DNA from: Brachybacterium massiliense
GTDB lineage: Bacteria; Actinomycetota; Actinomycetes; Actinomycetales; Dermabacteraceae
Assembly: GCF_900184245.1 (NCBI RefSeq)
Contig: NZ_FXXB01000008.1
Location: 1,290,687-1,340,141 of the forward strand
Reading direction: 5' to 3'
DNA length: 49,455 nucleotides
Shown here in pieces: positions 9,024 to 16,720 of the stretch. Each line of letters begins with the position of its first letter. The stretch's first letter is position 1. Under the pieces are notes generated by a model. The model did no database searches. It saw only the letters and a list, made by a program, of their open reading frames with translations, and had not been told where the DNA came from. The position numbers and the translations under genes were made by a program.

Positions 9024-9701
9024 TCACGCGGACGTGGGCAGGCTCGGGCGGGCGGCGACGGCGCCGCTGGTCGCTCGGGCCGGGGGACCCGCCGGCGGCT
9101 CCGCCGGGCGGGAGAGGAGGTCCTCGTTGCGGTCCAGGGAGCGGCCGACGAGGTGGTGGCTGAGCAGCAGCGGCACCGCGGCTCCGAGGAAGGGCAGCAG
9201 CCCGGGCAGGGAGAGCGCGATCGCTCCCCACAGGACCAGCGCGGCCAGGAGCACGAGGGAGGTGGGGGCCTGGGCGAGGGCGAGCAGCAGTGCCCGACCG
9301 AACACCCGTGTGGCGGGCAGGTGGTAGCGGCGGTCCAGCTCGGGGATGTGGGCGAGCGTGATCAGCAGCAGCACCGCGGCCAGGCCCAGCACCGCCTGGA
9401 GCGCGAGCGGCAGGGCGCCGCTGAGGAGCGTCGCGGCGACCAGCGCTACGAACAGTCCGGGAAGGCCGAGGGTGATCTGGCTGCGCCAGAAGCTGCTCTT
9501 CCAGACCTGTGCGGCGTGGGCCCAGCGGATCGGCTCGCCGCGTTCGGCGCGGGCTGCCGCGTCGGTCGCGGCCATGGTGGCCGGTGCCCAGCCGAGCACG
9601 ATGCCGCCGGCGAGCGTGCCCGCCAGCCAGATGCCCTGGAGCACGAGGGCGCGCAGGACGAGGTCCATGCCGCCGCTGAGCGCGTGCGCCGCCCGGCCCA
9701 T
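9024..9701 (-). CDS. DUF624 membrane protein (YesL-like)
   Basis: A 225-residue polytopic membrane protein of the DUF624/YesL family. The family is repeatedly linked to LplABC-type transporters and pectin-fragment clusters; its biochemical role is unknown. The conserved start of the family is visible (QGIWLAGTLAGGIVLGWAPATMAA, here cited in part: the GWAPATMA segment near residues 37-44), followed by a W-K-S-S-F-W-R loop around residue 70 and three or four more hydrophobic spans. ATG at 9701 overlaps the preceding stop by one base (TGATG). Position between the DUF1961 gene and the binding protein matches the yes-operon arrangement of Bacillus. The C-tail is Pro/Ala-rich and poorly conserved. 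Confidence 0.8.
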   Translation of the reverse strand: MGRAAHALSGGMDLVLRALVLQGIWLAGTLAGGIVLGWAPATMAATDAAARAERGEPIRWAHAAQVWKSSFWRSQITLGLPGLFVALVAATLLSGALPLALQAVLGLAAVLLLITLAHIPELDRRYHLPATRVFGRALLLALAQAPTSLVLLAALVLWGAIALSLPGLLPFLGAAVPLLLSHHLVGRSLDRNEDLLSRPAEPPAGPPARATSGAVAARPSLPTSA

Positions 9702-10357
9702 CAGAGCGCCTCGATCCGCAGGTCGGAGTACTCGGCGATCAGCGGCGCCATCTGGCGCAGTCCGATCGCGCCGCCGCGGCGGGCGGGACCGCCCACGGTG
9801 CCGTCATCGTTCCAGCTCAGGCACGAGATGCCGTCGATCGTGAACTCGACGGTGGTGCCGCGCCAGGTGAGGGCGAGGTGGTAGTCGCGGTCCACATCGA
9901 GCACGGCGGGCAGGGGGTCCGCGCCCTGCGCCACGAGGTGGAAGCCGTGGCTCTTGCGCACGTTGCAGGTGTGCAGGCTGCGCTCGCTGGGCCACATGCG
10001 GCGGAAGTAGGAGAGGTGGTAGGCGTCGATCGCACCGGAGTGGTACTGCTCGTACTCCCCGGTGCGGGGCGGCAGCGCAGGGTTGTGGAGGGAGCCTCCG
10101 CCGCGCGCCTGCGCGGCCCAGAAGACCATCGCGAGTCCCGGTTCGCGCAGGGGACGGAAGCCCCAGGTGATGCGCACGTCGCCCTCGTGATGGACCGGCA
10201 ACCAGGCCACGAAGTTCGCCGCCTGGCCCTCCGCGGGCTCCGCGGCGCTCTCGAGGCGGAGCCGGCCGGCGGGGAACGACGCCGTCATCGGGCCCTCGAT
10301 GATCCAGTCCTCTAGCTGCTCGGGGCCGGACAGCGGTGAGGAATACAGGGTCGTCAT
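9701..10357 (-). CDS. DUF1961 family protein (YesU-like)
   Basis: A 218-residue soluble protein of the DUF1961/YesU family, with a concanavalin-like beta-sandwich expected from the family. It has no signal peptide. Recognisable parts are LYSSPLSGPEQLEDWIIEG at the start, FVAWLPVHHEGDVRITWGF, YHLSYFRRMWPSERSLHTCN and RKSHGFHLVAQG. The start at 10357 is preceded by GGGAGGAGG eleven bases upstream; longer frames reach 10573 but would cross the promoter. The gene heads the leftward RG-I operon. Function is unproven; the fold suggests binding or cleavage of a carbohydrate inside the cell. Confidence 0.82.
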   Translation of the reverse strand: MTTLYSSPLSGPEQLEDWIIEGPMTASFPAGRLRLESAAEPAEGQAANFVAWLPVHHEGDVRITWGFRPLREPGLAMVFWAAQARGGGSLHNPALPPRTGEYEQYHSGAIDAYHLSYFRRMWPSERSLHTCNVRKSHGFHLVAQGADPLPAVLDVDRDYHLALTWRGTTVEFTIDGISCLSWNDDGTVGGPARRGGAIGLRQMAPLIAEYSDLRIEAL

Positions 10358-10426
10358 CGCCGTGCTCGCCTCCTCCCGGGTCGCCGTGCGGGCTCCTCGA
10401 CGAGCCCTCGCGATGTGATCGGCGCC

Positions 10427-10456
10427 ATCTTGAATCGTTCCATCTCGGGTTGTCAA
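10427..10456 (-). promoter_or_regulatory. Promoter and LacI-type operators of the RG-I operon
   Basis: On the leftward strand, a consensus -35 TTGACA (10451-10456) is followed 18 bases later by CAAGAT (10427-10432). The plus-strand motif TTGAATCGTTCCA (10430-10442) overlaps the -10 and matches motifs at 11815 and 29060. AACCGCTT (10455-10462) overlaps the -35 and resembles the CG-centred palindromes near 28.9 kb. Position fits repression by LacI-family proteins. The rest of the 10358-10737 gap holds only the inverted repeats listed next. Confidence 0.55.
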
Positions 10457-10513
10457 CCGCTTTCCCCCCTCGGGTTTCGGTGAGGTTCGAACGGAGAGCG
10501 AGGGGTGGAGCGA

Positions 10514-10683
10514 GTGACCGTTCACTTCTGCTCGGCGTGCGCGGGTGGCATGCTGCGTCGGCCCTGCGACCACCCTGTCTCGACCAGCACCGCTGCGCTC
10601 GCATCGGCCGCGTGTCGCCCCGTCACGGTGCCCGGGATGCTGTCACTCGAGACAGGGAGTCCTGCCTGCGGATGAACGGTCAC
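10514..10683. promoter_or_regulatory. Nested inverted repeats upstream of the lacI-type gene
   Basis: GTGACCGTTCA (10514-10524) recurs inverted at 10673-10683; the left copy is itself a CG-centred imperfect palindrome (GTGACCGTTCAC). Inside it, CCCTGTCTCGA (10573-10583) recurs inverted at 10647-10657. All lie between the divergent regulator and RG-I operon, which suggests paired operators, possibly with looping. No coding sequence is evident here. Confidence 0.4.
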
Positions 10684-10737
10684 CCGTTGTGAGATCGTGA
10701 CCTGAGCGCCGTCACCGTCGACGCCCGAGGAGCCCGC

Positions 10738-11736
10738 ATGACAGCTGTCCGTCGTCCGACGATCCGTGATGTCGCACGCCTTGCGGGCGTCTCGCATCAG
10801 ACCGTCTCGCGGCACCTGCGCCGCGACCCGACGGTCTCGCCGATGCTCGCGGCACACATCGATCAGGCCGTCGCCCAGCTGGACTACCGCCCCAACCTCG
10901 TGGCGCGAGCGATGCGCAACCGCTCGACCGGCCGCCTCGCGCTGGTGCTGCCGGCCGGGGACGTGTGCCATTCGCTCGAGCTGCTGGGCGGGGCGAACGA
11001 GGCGGCGCAGGCGGCCGGCTTCGGGGTGGAGGTGGTGACTCTGCCCGCCGGGGAACGGCTCGCCGAGCGTGTGGGCCAGCTCGCGGACTCCGGGCTGTAC
11101 GAGGCGGTGCTCTCGCTCACCGATCTGCCCAAGGCCGAGCAGCAGCGGCTGGGCACCACGCCGATCGTCTCGGCGCCGGTGTACGACAGGAAGCTTCGCG
11201 GCGTGGGCCCGCTCTCGGAGGCGAACCGGATGGCGGAGGTGGTCACGCACCTGGTCGAGCTCGGCCACCGCGAGTTCCTGCACCTCGGCGGCGATCACGG
11301 TCACCCCTCGTCCCGTCGGCGCCACGAGGCTCTCCAGCGCACTCTCGCCGAGCTCGACCTGCCGGCGGGGACCACGGTCGACTGCGGCTGGGATCCCGAG
11401 CGGGCGCTGCGCGCCGTCGCGGAGCTTCCGGAGGGCACCGGGGTCACCGCGGTGCTGGCCGACGACGACCTGCTGGCCGCCGGAGCGATCCGGGGGGCGG
11501 CCGCACGCGGCTGGCGGGCGCCCGAGGATCTCAGCGTCACCGGCTGGGACGATCTGCCGCTCGCCTCCTGGATGCGACCCTCGCTGACCACCGTGCGGAT
11601 CGACCACCACCGCCATGGGGTGGAGCTGCTCGAGGAGCTGCTGCGCGTGATGCGGGGCGAGGCTCCCGCGATGGACCAGCCCTCGATCACGGAGGTCGTC
11701 TGGCGGGAGTCGACCGGGCCGGCACCGCAGCGGTAG
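10738..11736 (+). CDS. LacI-family regulator of rhamnose/RG-I genes
   Basis: A 332-residue regulator. The N-terminal helix-turn-helix is clear (TIRDVARLAGVSHQTVSRHL, residues 7-26), with the hinge helix around YRPNLVARAMR. A periplasmic-binding-protein-like effector domain follows from residue 60 (LALVLPAG, VLADDDLLAAGAIRGA, LSVTGWDDLPLASWMRPSLTTV). The ATG has GAGGAG five bases upstream. It sits between the divergent RG-I operon and the co-oriented rhaI operon, so L-rhamnose, rhamnulose or an RG-I disaccharide is the likely effector. Candidate target sites are TTGARTCGTTYCA at 10430 and 11815 and on the minus strand at 29060. Assignment of this regulator to those sites is inference; a second LacI protein is encoded at 18004. 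Confidence 0.9.
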   Translation: MTAVRRPTIRDVARLAGVSHQTVSRHLRRDPTVSPMLAAHIDQAVAQLDYRPNLVARAMRNRSTGRLALVLPAGDVCHSLELLGGANEAAQAAGFGVEVVTLPAGERLAERVGQLADSGLYEAVLSLTDLPKAEQQRLGTTPIVSAPVYDRKLRGVGPLSEANRMAEVVTHLVELGHREFLHLGGDHGHPSSRRRHEALQRTLAELDLPAGTTVDCGWDPERALRAVAELPEGTGVTAVLADDDLLAAGAIRGAAARGWRAPEDLSVTGWDDLPLASWMRPSLTTVRIDHHRHGVELLEELLRVMRGEAPAMDQPSITEVVWRESTGPAPQR

Positions 11737-11752
11737 CCCCGCCCCGCCGCCC

Positions 11753-11785
11753 CTGTCTCTTCTACACCTCTGACGCTGCCGACGA
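11753..11785. other. Nextera/Tn5 adapter-like sequence (probable assembly artefact)
   Basis: The first 19 bases, CTGTCTCTTCTACACCTCT, match the Tn5 mosaic end used in Illumina Nextera kits at 17 of 19 positions; both differences are A to C. The next 14 bases, GACGCTGCCGACGA, match the kit's read-1 adapter exactly. In total 31 of 33 positions agree. This is not expected in natural DNA. It begins 17 bases after the regulator's stop codon, so the junction between the regulator and rhaI should be treated as uncertain. Confidence 0.9.
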
Positions 11786-11802
11786 TCCCCCTTGTGGCTG
11801 CG

Positions 11803-11827
11803 TGATACGCTGTGTTGAGTCGTTTCA
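11803..11827 (+). promoter_or_regulatory. rhaI: rhaI operon promoter with LacI-type operator
   Basis: An extended -10 (TG at 11803-11804, then TACGCT at 11806-11811) is followed at once by TTGAGTCGTTTCA (11815-11827). This is the best copy of the motif also present at 10430 and 29060. The motif lies over the expected transcription start, a repressor position. CGTTTCAAACG (11821-11831) is a short palindrome overlapping it. No clear -35 is seen, and the adapter-like sequence ends only 17 bases upstream, so native upstream DNA may be missing. Confidence 0.5.
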
Positions 11828-11930
11828 AACGGTGTGGGTCGTGCATCGCGTCCAGCGAGCATCCTCGCCGCTCACCGCTGAGCAGCGGTCGGCACGCACA
11901 CCCGCCCCTCATCCCGCCGAAGGAGCCCCC

Positions 11931-13109
11931 GTGACCACTCCCACCGCCTTCCCCGCCGAGATCGCGCGCGATCTCGCCGAGTTCACGATCGAGGTCCCCA
12001 GCTGGGGCTACGGGAACTCCGGCACCCGCTTCAAGGTGTTCGGCACCCCCGGCACCCCGCGCGATCCCTTCGAGAAGATCGCCGACGCCGCGCAGACCCA
12101 CGCCTTCACCGGCTCCGCCCCGCGCGTGTCCCTGCACTACCCCTGGGACAGGGTCGAGGACTTCGGGGCGCTGCGCGAGTACGCCGCCGAGCAGGGCATG
12201 ACGCTGGGGATGATCAACTCCAACACCTTCCAGGACGACGAGTACAAGTTCGGCTCCCTCACCCACGGTGACAAGACCATCCGCCGTCGGGCGATCGACC
12301 ATCACCTCGAGTGCATCGACGTCATGCGCGCCACCGGCTCCAAGGAGATGAAGATCTGGCTGGCCGACGGCACGAACTACGCCGGCCAGGACTCGATCCG
12401 CGCCCGTCAGGACCGCCTGGCGGAGTCGCTGCAGGAGATCTACGCGGGCCTCGGGGACGATGAGCGCCTGGTGCTGGAGTACAAGTTCTTCGAGCCGGCG
12501 TTCTACCACACCGATGTCCCGGACTGGGGCACGAGCCTGCTGCACTGCCTGGCCCTCGGTGAGAAGGCGCAGGTGGTGCTGGACACCGGCCACCACGCCC
12601 CCGGCACCAACATCGAGTTCATCGTGGCCCAGCTGCTGCGCGAGAACCGTCTGGGCGCCTTCGACTTCAACTCCCGCAACTATGCCGATGATGACCTGAT
12701 CGTGGGCGCCGCGGATCCGTTCCAGCTGTTCCGGATCCTGTTCGAGATCGTGCAGCAGGACGCACACCGCCCGGCCTCCGGCGTGAACTTCATGCTCGAC
12801 CAGTGCCACAACCTCGAGTCGAAGATCCAGGGCCAGATCCGCTCGGTGCTGAACGTGCAGGAGACCCTCGCCAAGGCACTGCTGGTGGACCGAGAGGCCC
12901 TCGCCGCCGCGCAGGAGGACAACGACGTGCTGCGGGCGAACGAGATCCTGATGGACGCCTTCTGGACCGATGTGCGCCCGGCGCTCGCGGCCTTCCGCGA
13001 GGAGCGGGGCCTGCCCGCCGATCCCTTCGCCGCGTTCCGCGCGAGCGGCTACGAGCAGAAGACCGCCGCCGAGCGCGTGGGCGGGAACCAGATGGGATGG
13101 GGAGCCTGA
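11931..13109 (+). CDS. rhaI: L-rhamnose isomerase
   Basis: A 392-residue TIM-barrel isomerase of the Pseudomonas stutzeri/Streptomyces RhaI subtype, not the E. coli RhaA type. It converts L-rhamnose to L-rhamnulose in the cytoplasm. Metal and substrate residues typical of the family are visible: E183 in VLEYKFFEPAFYHTD, D218 and H221 in LDTGHH, D245 in FDFNSRN, and D290 in NFMLDQCHN. The start is GTG 11931 with AGGAG five bases upstream; the in-frame extension further upstream runs through the adapter-like segment and is not credible. First gene of the rhaI-rhaEW-rhaB-lldD operon, two bases from the next start codon. Confidence 0.95.
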   Translation: MTTPTAFPAEIARDLAEFTIEVPSWGYGNSGTRFKVFGTPGTPRDPFEKIADAAQTHAFTGSAPRVSLHYPWDRVEDFGALREYAAEQGMTLGMINSNTFQDDEYKFGSLTHGDKTIRRRAIDHHLECIDVMRATGSKEMKIWLADGTNYAGQDSIRARQDRLAESLQEIYAGLGDDERLVLEYKFFEPAFYHTDVPDWGTSLLHCLALGEKAQVVLDTGHHAPGTNIEFIVAQLLRENRLGAFDFNSRNYADDDLIVGAADPFQLFRILFEIVQQDAHRPASGVNFMLDQCHNLESKIQGQIRSVLNVQETLAKALLVDREALAAAQEDNDVLRANEILMDAFWTDVRPALAAFREERGLPADPFAAFRASGYEQKTAAERVGGNQMGWGA

Positions 13110-13111
13110 GC

Positions 13112-15163
13112 ATGAGTGAGAGGACCGCTGTGAACGAGACCGTCGCCGCCCTGCTGGAGCGCTCGAACGCGCTGGGCTCCGATCCGCGCAACACCAACTA
13201 CGCGGGCGGCAACACCTCCGCCAAGGGCTCCGCGACCGACCCGGTCACCGGGGAGGAGACCGAGCTGCTGTGGGTCAAGGGCTCCGGCGGGGACCTCGGC
13301 ACGCTCGAGGAGAAGGGCCTGGCGGTGCTGCGCCTGGATCGGGTGCGCGCCCTGCAGGACATCTACCCGGGCGTCGAGCGCGAGGACGAGATGGTCGCGG
13401 CCTTCGACTACTGCCTGCACGGCAAGGGCGGGGCCGCCCCCAGCATCGACACCGCGATGCACGCCCTGGTCGACGCCGAGCACGTGGATCATCTGCATCC
13501 CGATGCGGGCATCGCGCTGGCGACCGCGGCCGACGGGGAGCGCCTGACCCGTGAGTGCTTCGGCGAGGCCGTGGTGTGGGTGCCGTGGCGCCGGCCCGGC
13601 TTCCAGCTGGGCCTGGACATCGCGGAGATCAAGCGCGAGAACCCCGGCGCGATCGGCTGCATCCTGGGCGGGCACGGCATCACCGCCTGGGGCGAGACCT
13701 CCCAGGAGGCGCAGGAGAACTCCCTGCGGATCATCCGTGAGGCGACCGAGTTCATCGAGCGCACCGGCACCCCCGAGCCCTTCGGTGCGCAGGATCCTGC
13801 GCGCGCCGCGCTGCCGGAGGCGGAGCGGCGCGCGAAGGCGTCGGCCCTGTTCCCGGTGCTCCGGGGCCTGGCCTCGACGGATACGCCGATGGTCGGGCAC
13901 TTCACGGACACGGAGGCGGTGCACGAGTTCCTCGCCTCCGAGAAGCTCTCGAAGCTAGCCGCTCAGGGCACGTCCTGCCCGGACCACTTCCTGCGGACCA
14001 AGGTGAAGCCGATGGTGCTGGATCTGCCGGCAGGGGCGAGCATCGAGGAGTCGGTGGCGCGGCTGAAGGAGCTGCACGAGGCCTACCGCGAGGACTACTC
14101 CGCCTACTACGCGCGCCATGCCGATGCGGACTCGCCCGCGATGCGCGGCGCGGATCCGGCGATCGTGCTGGTCCCGGGCGTGGGCATGTTCAGCTTCGGA
14201 GCGGACAAGCAGACCGCCCGCGTGGCCGGGGAGTTCTACGTCAACGCGATCGCGGTGATGCGCGGGGCGGAGGCGATCTCCACCTACTCCCCGATCGAGG
14301 AGTCGGAGAAGTTCCGCATCGAGTACTGGGCGCTCGAGGAGGCGAAGCTGCAGCGCAGGCCCAAACCCAAGCCGCTCGCGACCCGCGTGGCACTGGTGAC
14401 CGGGGGCGGCTCCGGGATCGGGAAGGCCACTGCGGAGCGGCTGGTCGCCGAGGGCGCGTGCGTGGTGATCGCGGATCTGAACCTCGACAATGCCCGCGCC
14501 ACCGCGGAGGAGCTGGGCGGGCCGGACAAGGCTGTCGCGCTGCGCGCGGACGTCTCCGACGAGCAGGCCGTGATCGACATGGTCGCCGAGGCGGCTCTCG
14601 CCTTCGGCGGTCTGGACCTGGTCGTCAACAATGCCGGGCTCTCGCTGTCCAAGCCCCTGCTGGAGACCACCGCGAAGGACTGGGACCTGCAGCACGACGT
14701 GATGGCCCGCGGCTCGTTCCTGGTCTCGCGGGAGACGGCGCGGCTGATGATCGACCAGGCCATGGGCGGGGACATCATCTACATCTCCTCGAAGAACTCG
14801 GTGTTCGCCGGCCCCAACAACATCGCCTACTCGGCGACGAAGGCGGATCAGGCGCATCAGGTTCGGCTGCTCGCGGCGGAGCTGGGCGGGCACCAGATCC
14901 GCGTCAACGGCATCAACCCCGACGGGGTGGTGCGCGGCTCCGGCATCTTCGCCGGCGGCTGGGGCGCCTCCCGCGCGAAGGTCTACGGCGTCCAGGAGGA
15001 GGAGCTCGGCGAGTTCTACGCCCAGCGCACTCTGCTCAAGCGCGAGGTGCTGCCCGCGAACGTCGCGAACGCCGTGTTCGCGCTGACCGCCGGAGACCTC
15101 TCCCACACCACCGGTCTGCACGTCCCGGTGGATGCGGGCGTCGCCGCGGCGTTCCTGCGATGA
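13112..15163 (+). CDS. rhaEW: Bifunctional L-rhamnulose-1-phosphate aldolase / L-lactaldehyde dehydrogenase
   Basis: A 683-residue two-domain enzyme like Bacillus YuxG/RhaEW. The N-terminal class II aldolase domain (about 1-415) splits L-rhamnulose-1-phosphate into dihydroxyacetone phosphate and L-lactaldehyde. It shows GGNTSAKG near residue 32, the zinc-ligand motif HLHPD near 127 and GGHGITAWG. The C-terminal short-chain dehydrogenase (about 425-683) has the NAD motif TGGGSGIG near 430, NNAG, and YSATK with the catalytic Tyr near 573; it oxidises lactaldehyde to L-lactate. ATG 13112 has GGGAG seven bases upstream. Its stop overlaps the rhaB start as ATGA. The kinase product is the substrate, which fits the adjacent gene. 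Confidence 0.94.
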   Translation: MSERTAVNETVAALLERSNALGSDPRNTNYAGGNTSAKGSATDPVTGEETELLWVKGSGGDLGTLEEKGLAVLRLDRVRALQDIYPGVEREDEMVAAFDYCLHGKGGAAPSIDTAMHALVDAEHVDHLHPDAGIALATAADGERLTRECFGEAVVWVPWRRPGFQLGLDIAEIKRENPGAIGCILGGHGITAWGETSQEAQENSLRIIREATEFIERTGTPEPFGAQDPARAALPEAERRAKASALFPVLRGLASTDTPMVGHFTDTEAVHEFLASEKLSKLAAQGTSCPDHFLRTKVKPMVLDLPAGASIEESVARLKELHEAYREDYSAYYARHADADSPAMRGADPAIVLVPGVGMFSFGADKQTARVAGEFYVNAIAVMRGAEAISTYSPIEESEKFRIEYWALEEAKLQRRPKPKPLATRVALVTGGGSGIGKATAERLVAEGACVVIADLNLDNARATAEELGGPDKAVALRADVSDEQAVIDMVAEAALAFGGLDLVVNNAGLSLSKPLLETTAKDWDLQHDVMARGSFLVSRETARLMIDQAMGGDIIYISSKNSVFAGPNNIAYSATKADQAHQVRLLAAELGGHQIRVNGINPDGVVRGSGIFAGGWGASRAKVYGVQEEELGEFYAQRTLLKREVLPANVANAVFALTAGDLSHTTGLHVPVDAGVAAAFLR

Positions 15164-16686
15164 GCGGCGCGCAGCAGGTCCAGGAGCCGCTCGCGGTCGC
15201 GGCGATCGATCTCGGCGCCACCTCGGGCCGGGTGATGCTCGGCGTGATCGAGCAGGGCCGGATAGAGCTGGTGCCCGCGCACCGCTTCGAGAACCGCCTG
15301 CTCGAGCACGACGGTCACCTGCGCTGGGACATCGAGGCGCTGTGGGCGGAGATCCGCCAGGGCCTGGCCGACGCCCACGGCCTCGCCCTGGTGCGCGGCC
15401 TGCCCGGGCTCTCCTCGATCGGGGTGGACTCCTGGGCGGTGGACTACGGCCTGGTGGGTCCCGATCAGGTGGGGGCCGACGGCGCTGCCGTGCCCGGCAG
15501 CGGGGAGCTGCTCGGCGGGGTGATCGCCTATCGCGACAGCCGCACCGACGGGGTCGCGGACGTTTTCGCCGAGCAGGTCTCGCGGGAGCGTCAGTTCGCG
15601 CTGACCGGGATCGCGCAGCAGCCCTTCAACACCCTCTACCAGCTGGTGGCCGAGGAGCGGCTCGCCGCGCTGCCCGAGGGGTCGACGCTGCTGATGGTCC
15701 CGGACCTGATCGGCTACCTGCTCACCGGGCAGCGCCGCACCGAGCGCACCAACGCCTCGAGCACCGGGATGCTCGCGCTCGAGACGCAGGACTGGTCGCC
15801 GGAGCTGCTGGAGGCCGCCGGGGTGGATCCGGCGCTGCTGGCCCCGCTGCTCTCCCCCGGCGAGCGTCTGGGCACGGTGCTGCCGCAGCTCGCGGGCGAG
15901 CTGGGGATCGGGGAGGTGCCGGTGATCGCCGTCGGCTCCCACGACACCGCCTCTGCGGTGCTCGCGGTGCCCGCAGCGCAGGACACCCATCCCCTCGCGT
16001 ACATCTCCTCGGGGACCTGGTCGCTGATCGGGCTCGAGCTGGATTCCCCCGTCGGCTCCCCGGCCGCGCTCGAGGCCGGGTTCACCAACGAGGGCGGGGT
16101 GGACGCCACCACCCGCTTCCTGAAGAACGTGGCGGGGATGTGGCTGGTCACCGAGTCGATCCGTCAGTGGGAGGAGGAGGGGGCGAGCGTGGATCTCGCC
16201 GATCTGCTGGCGGCCGCGGCCGTGATGCCCGCGCACCGCTTCCGGATCGATCCCACCGATCCCGCGTTCCTCGCACCGGGCCGGATGGCGGAACGGGTGA
16301 CGATGGCCGCGACGCCGCTCGAGGGCGAGGATGAGCGTCCCCGCACTCCGGCGCAGCTGGTGCGTTGCATCCTCGAATCCCTCGCCGAGACCTACCGGGA
16401 CGAGCTGCACGCCGCGTGCCGTCTGGCGCGGATGCCGCTGCCTGAGCGTCTGCACGTGGTGGGCGGCGGGAGCCGCAACGCCCTGCTGAACCAGCTCACC
16501 GCGGACGCGCTCGGCATCGAGGTGGTCGCCGGCCCGATGGAGGCGACAGCCCTGGGTAATGTGGCGCTGCAGGCCCGCACTCTCGGCGCGGTGAGCTCCG
16601 CTCCCGGGGCGCTGCGCGAGCTGGTGCGGGCGAGCGTGGACCTCGAGCGCTTCACGCCCCGTTCTTCCCTGACCGACGTGCGCTGA
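15160..16686 (+). CDS. rhaB: L-rhamnulokinase
   Basis: A 508-residue FGGY-family kinase that phosphorylates L-rhamnulose at O1 with ATP. The N-terminal phosphate-binding motif AAIDLGATSGRVMLG is at residues 14-28. GVDSWAVDYGLV, typical of rhamnulokinases, lies near 88-99. Later come AVGSHDTASAV, YISSGTWSLIGLEL, NEGGVDATTRFLKNVAGMWL and LHVVGGGSRNALLNQLTADA, the last being the ATP-binding C-domain. Length is normal. The ATG overlaps the rhaEW stop (ATGA), so translation is probably coupled. Sits third in the rhamnose operon; all steps from L-rhamnose to DHAP plus lactate are therefore encoded together. Confidence 0.95.
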   Translation: MSGAQQVQEPLAVAAIDLGATSGRVMLGVIEQGRIELVPAHRFENRLLEHDGHLRWDIEALWAEIRQGLADAHGLALVRGLPGLSSIGVDSWAVDYGLVGPDQVGADGAAVPGSGELLGGVIAYRDSRTDGVADVFAEQVSRERQFALTGIAQQPFNTLYQLVAEERLAALPEGSTLLMVPDLIGYLLTGQRRTERTNASSTGMLALETQDWSPELLEAAGVDPALLAPLLSPGERLGTVLPQLAGELGIGEVPVIAVGSHDTASAVLAVPAAQDTHPLAYISSGTWSLIGLELDSPVGSPAALEAGFTNEGGVDATTRFLKNVAGMWLVTESIRQWEEEGASVDLADLLAAAAVMPAHRFRIDPTDPAFLAPGRMAERVTMAATPLEGEDERPRTPAQLVRCILESLAETYRDELHAACRLARMPLPERLHVVGGGSRNALLNQLTADALGIEVVAGPMEATALGNVALQARTLGAVSSAPGALRELVRASVDLERFTPRSSLTDVR

Positions 16687-16720
16687 TGCACGCCCCGATC
16701 ATTGAGGTGAAAGCAGCCCG

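Noticed and set aside
11753..11771. A natural Tn5 or IS50 end
   Set aside because: No transposase, no second end and no target duplication; the following 14 bases are the synthetic kit adapter.
11786..11815. Extension of the adapter into index and flow-cell primer sequence
   Set aside because: Bases after 11785 do not match the expected primer, so the adapter call stops at 11785.
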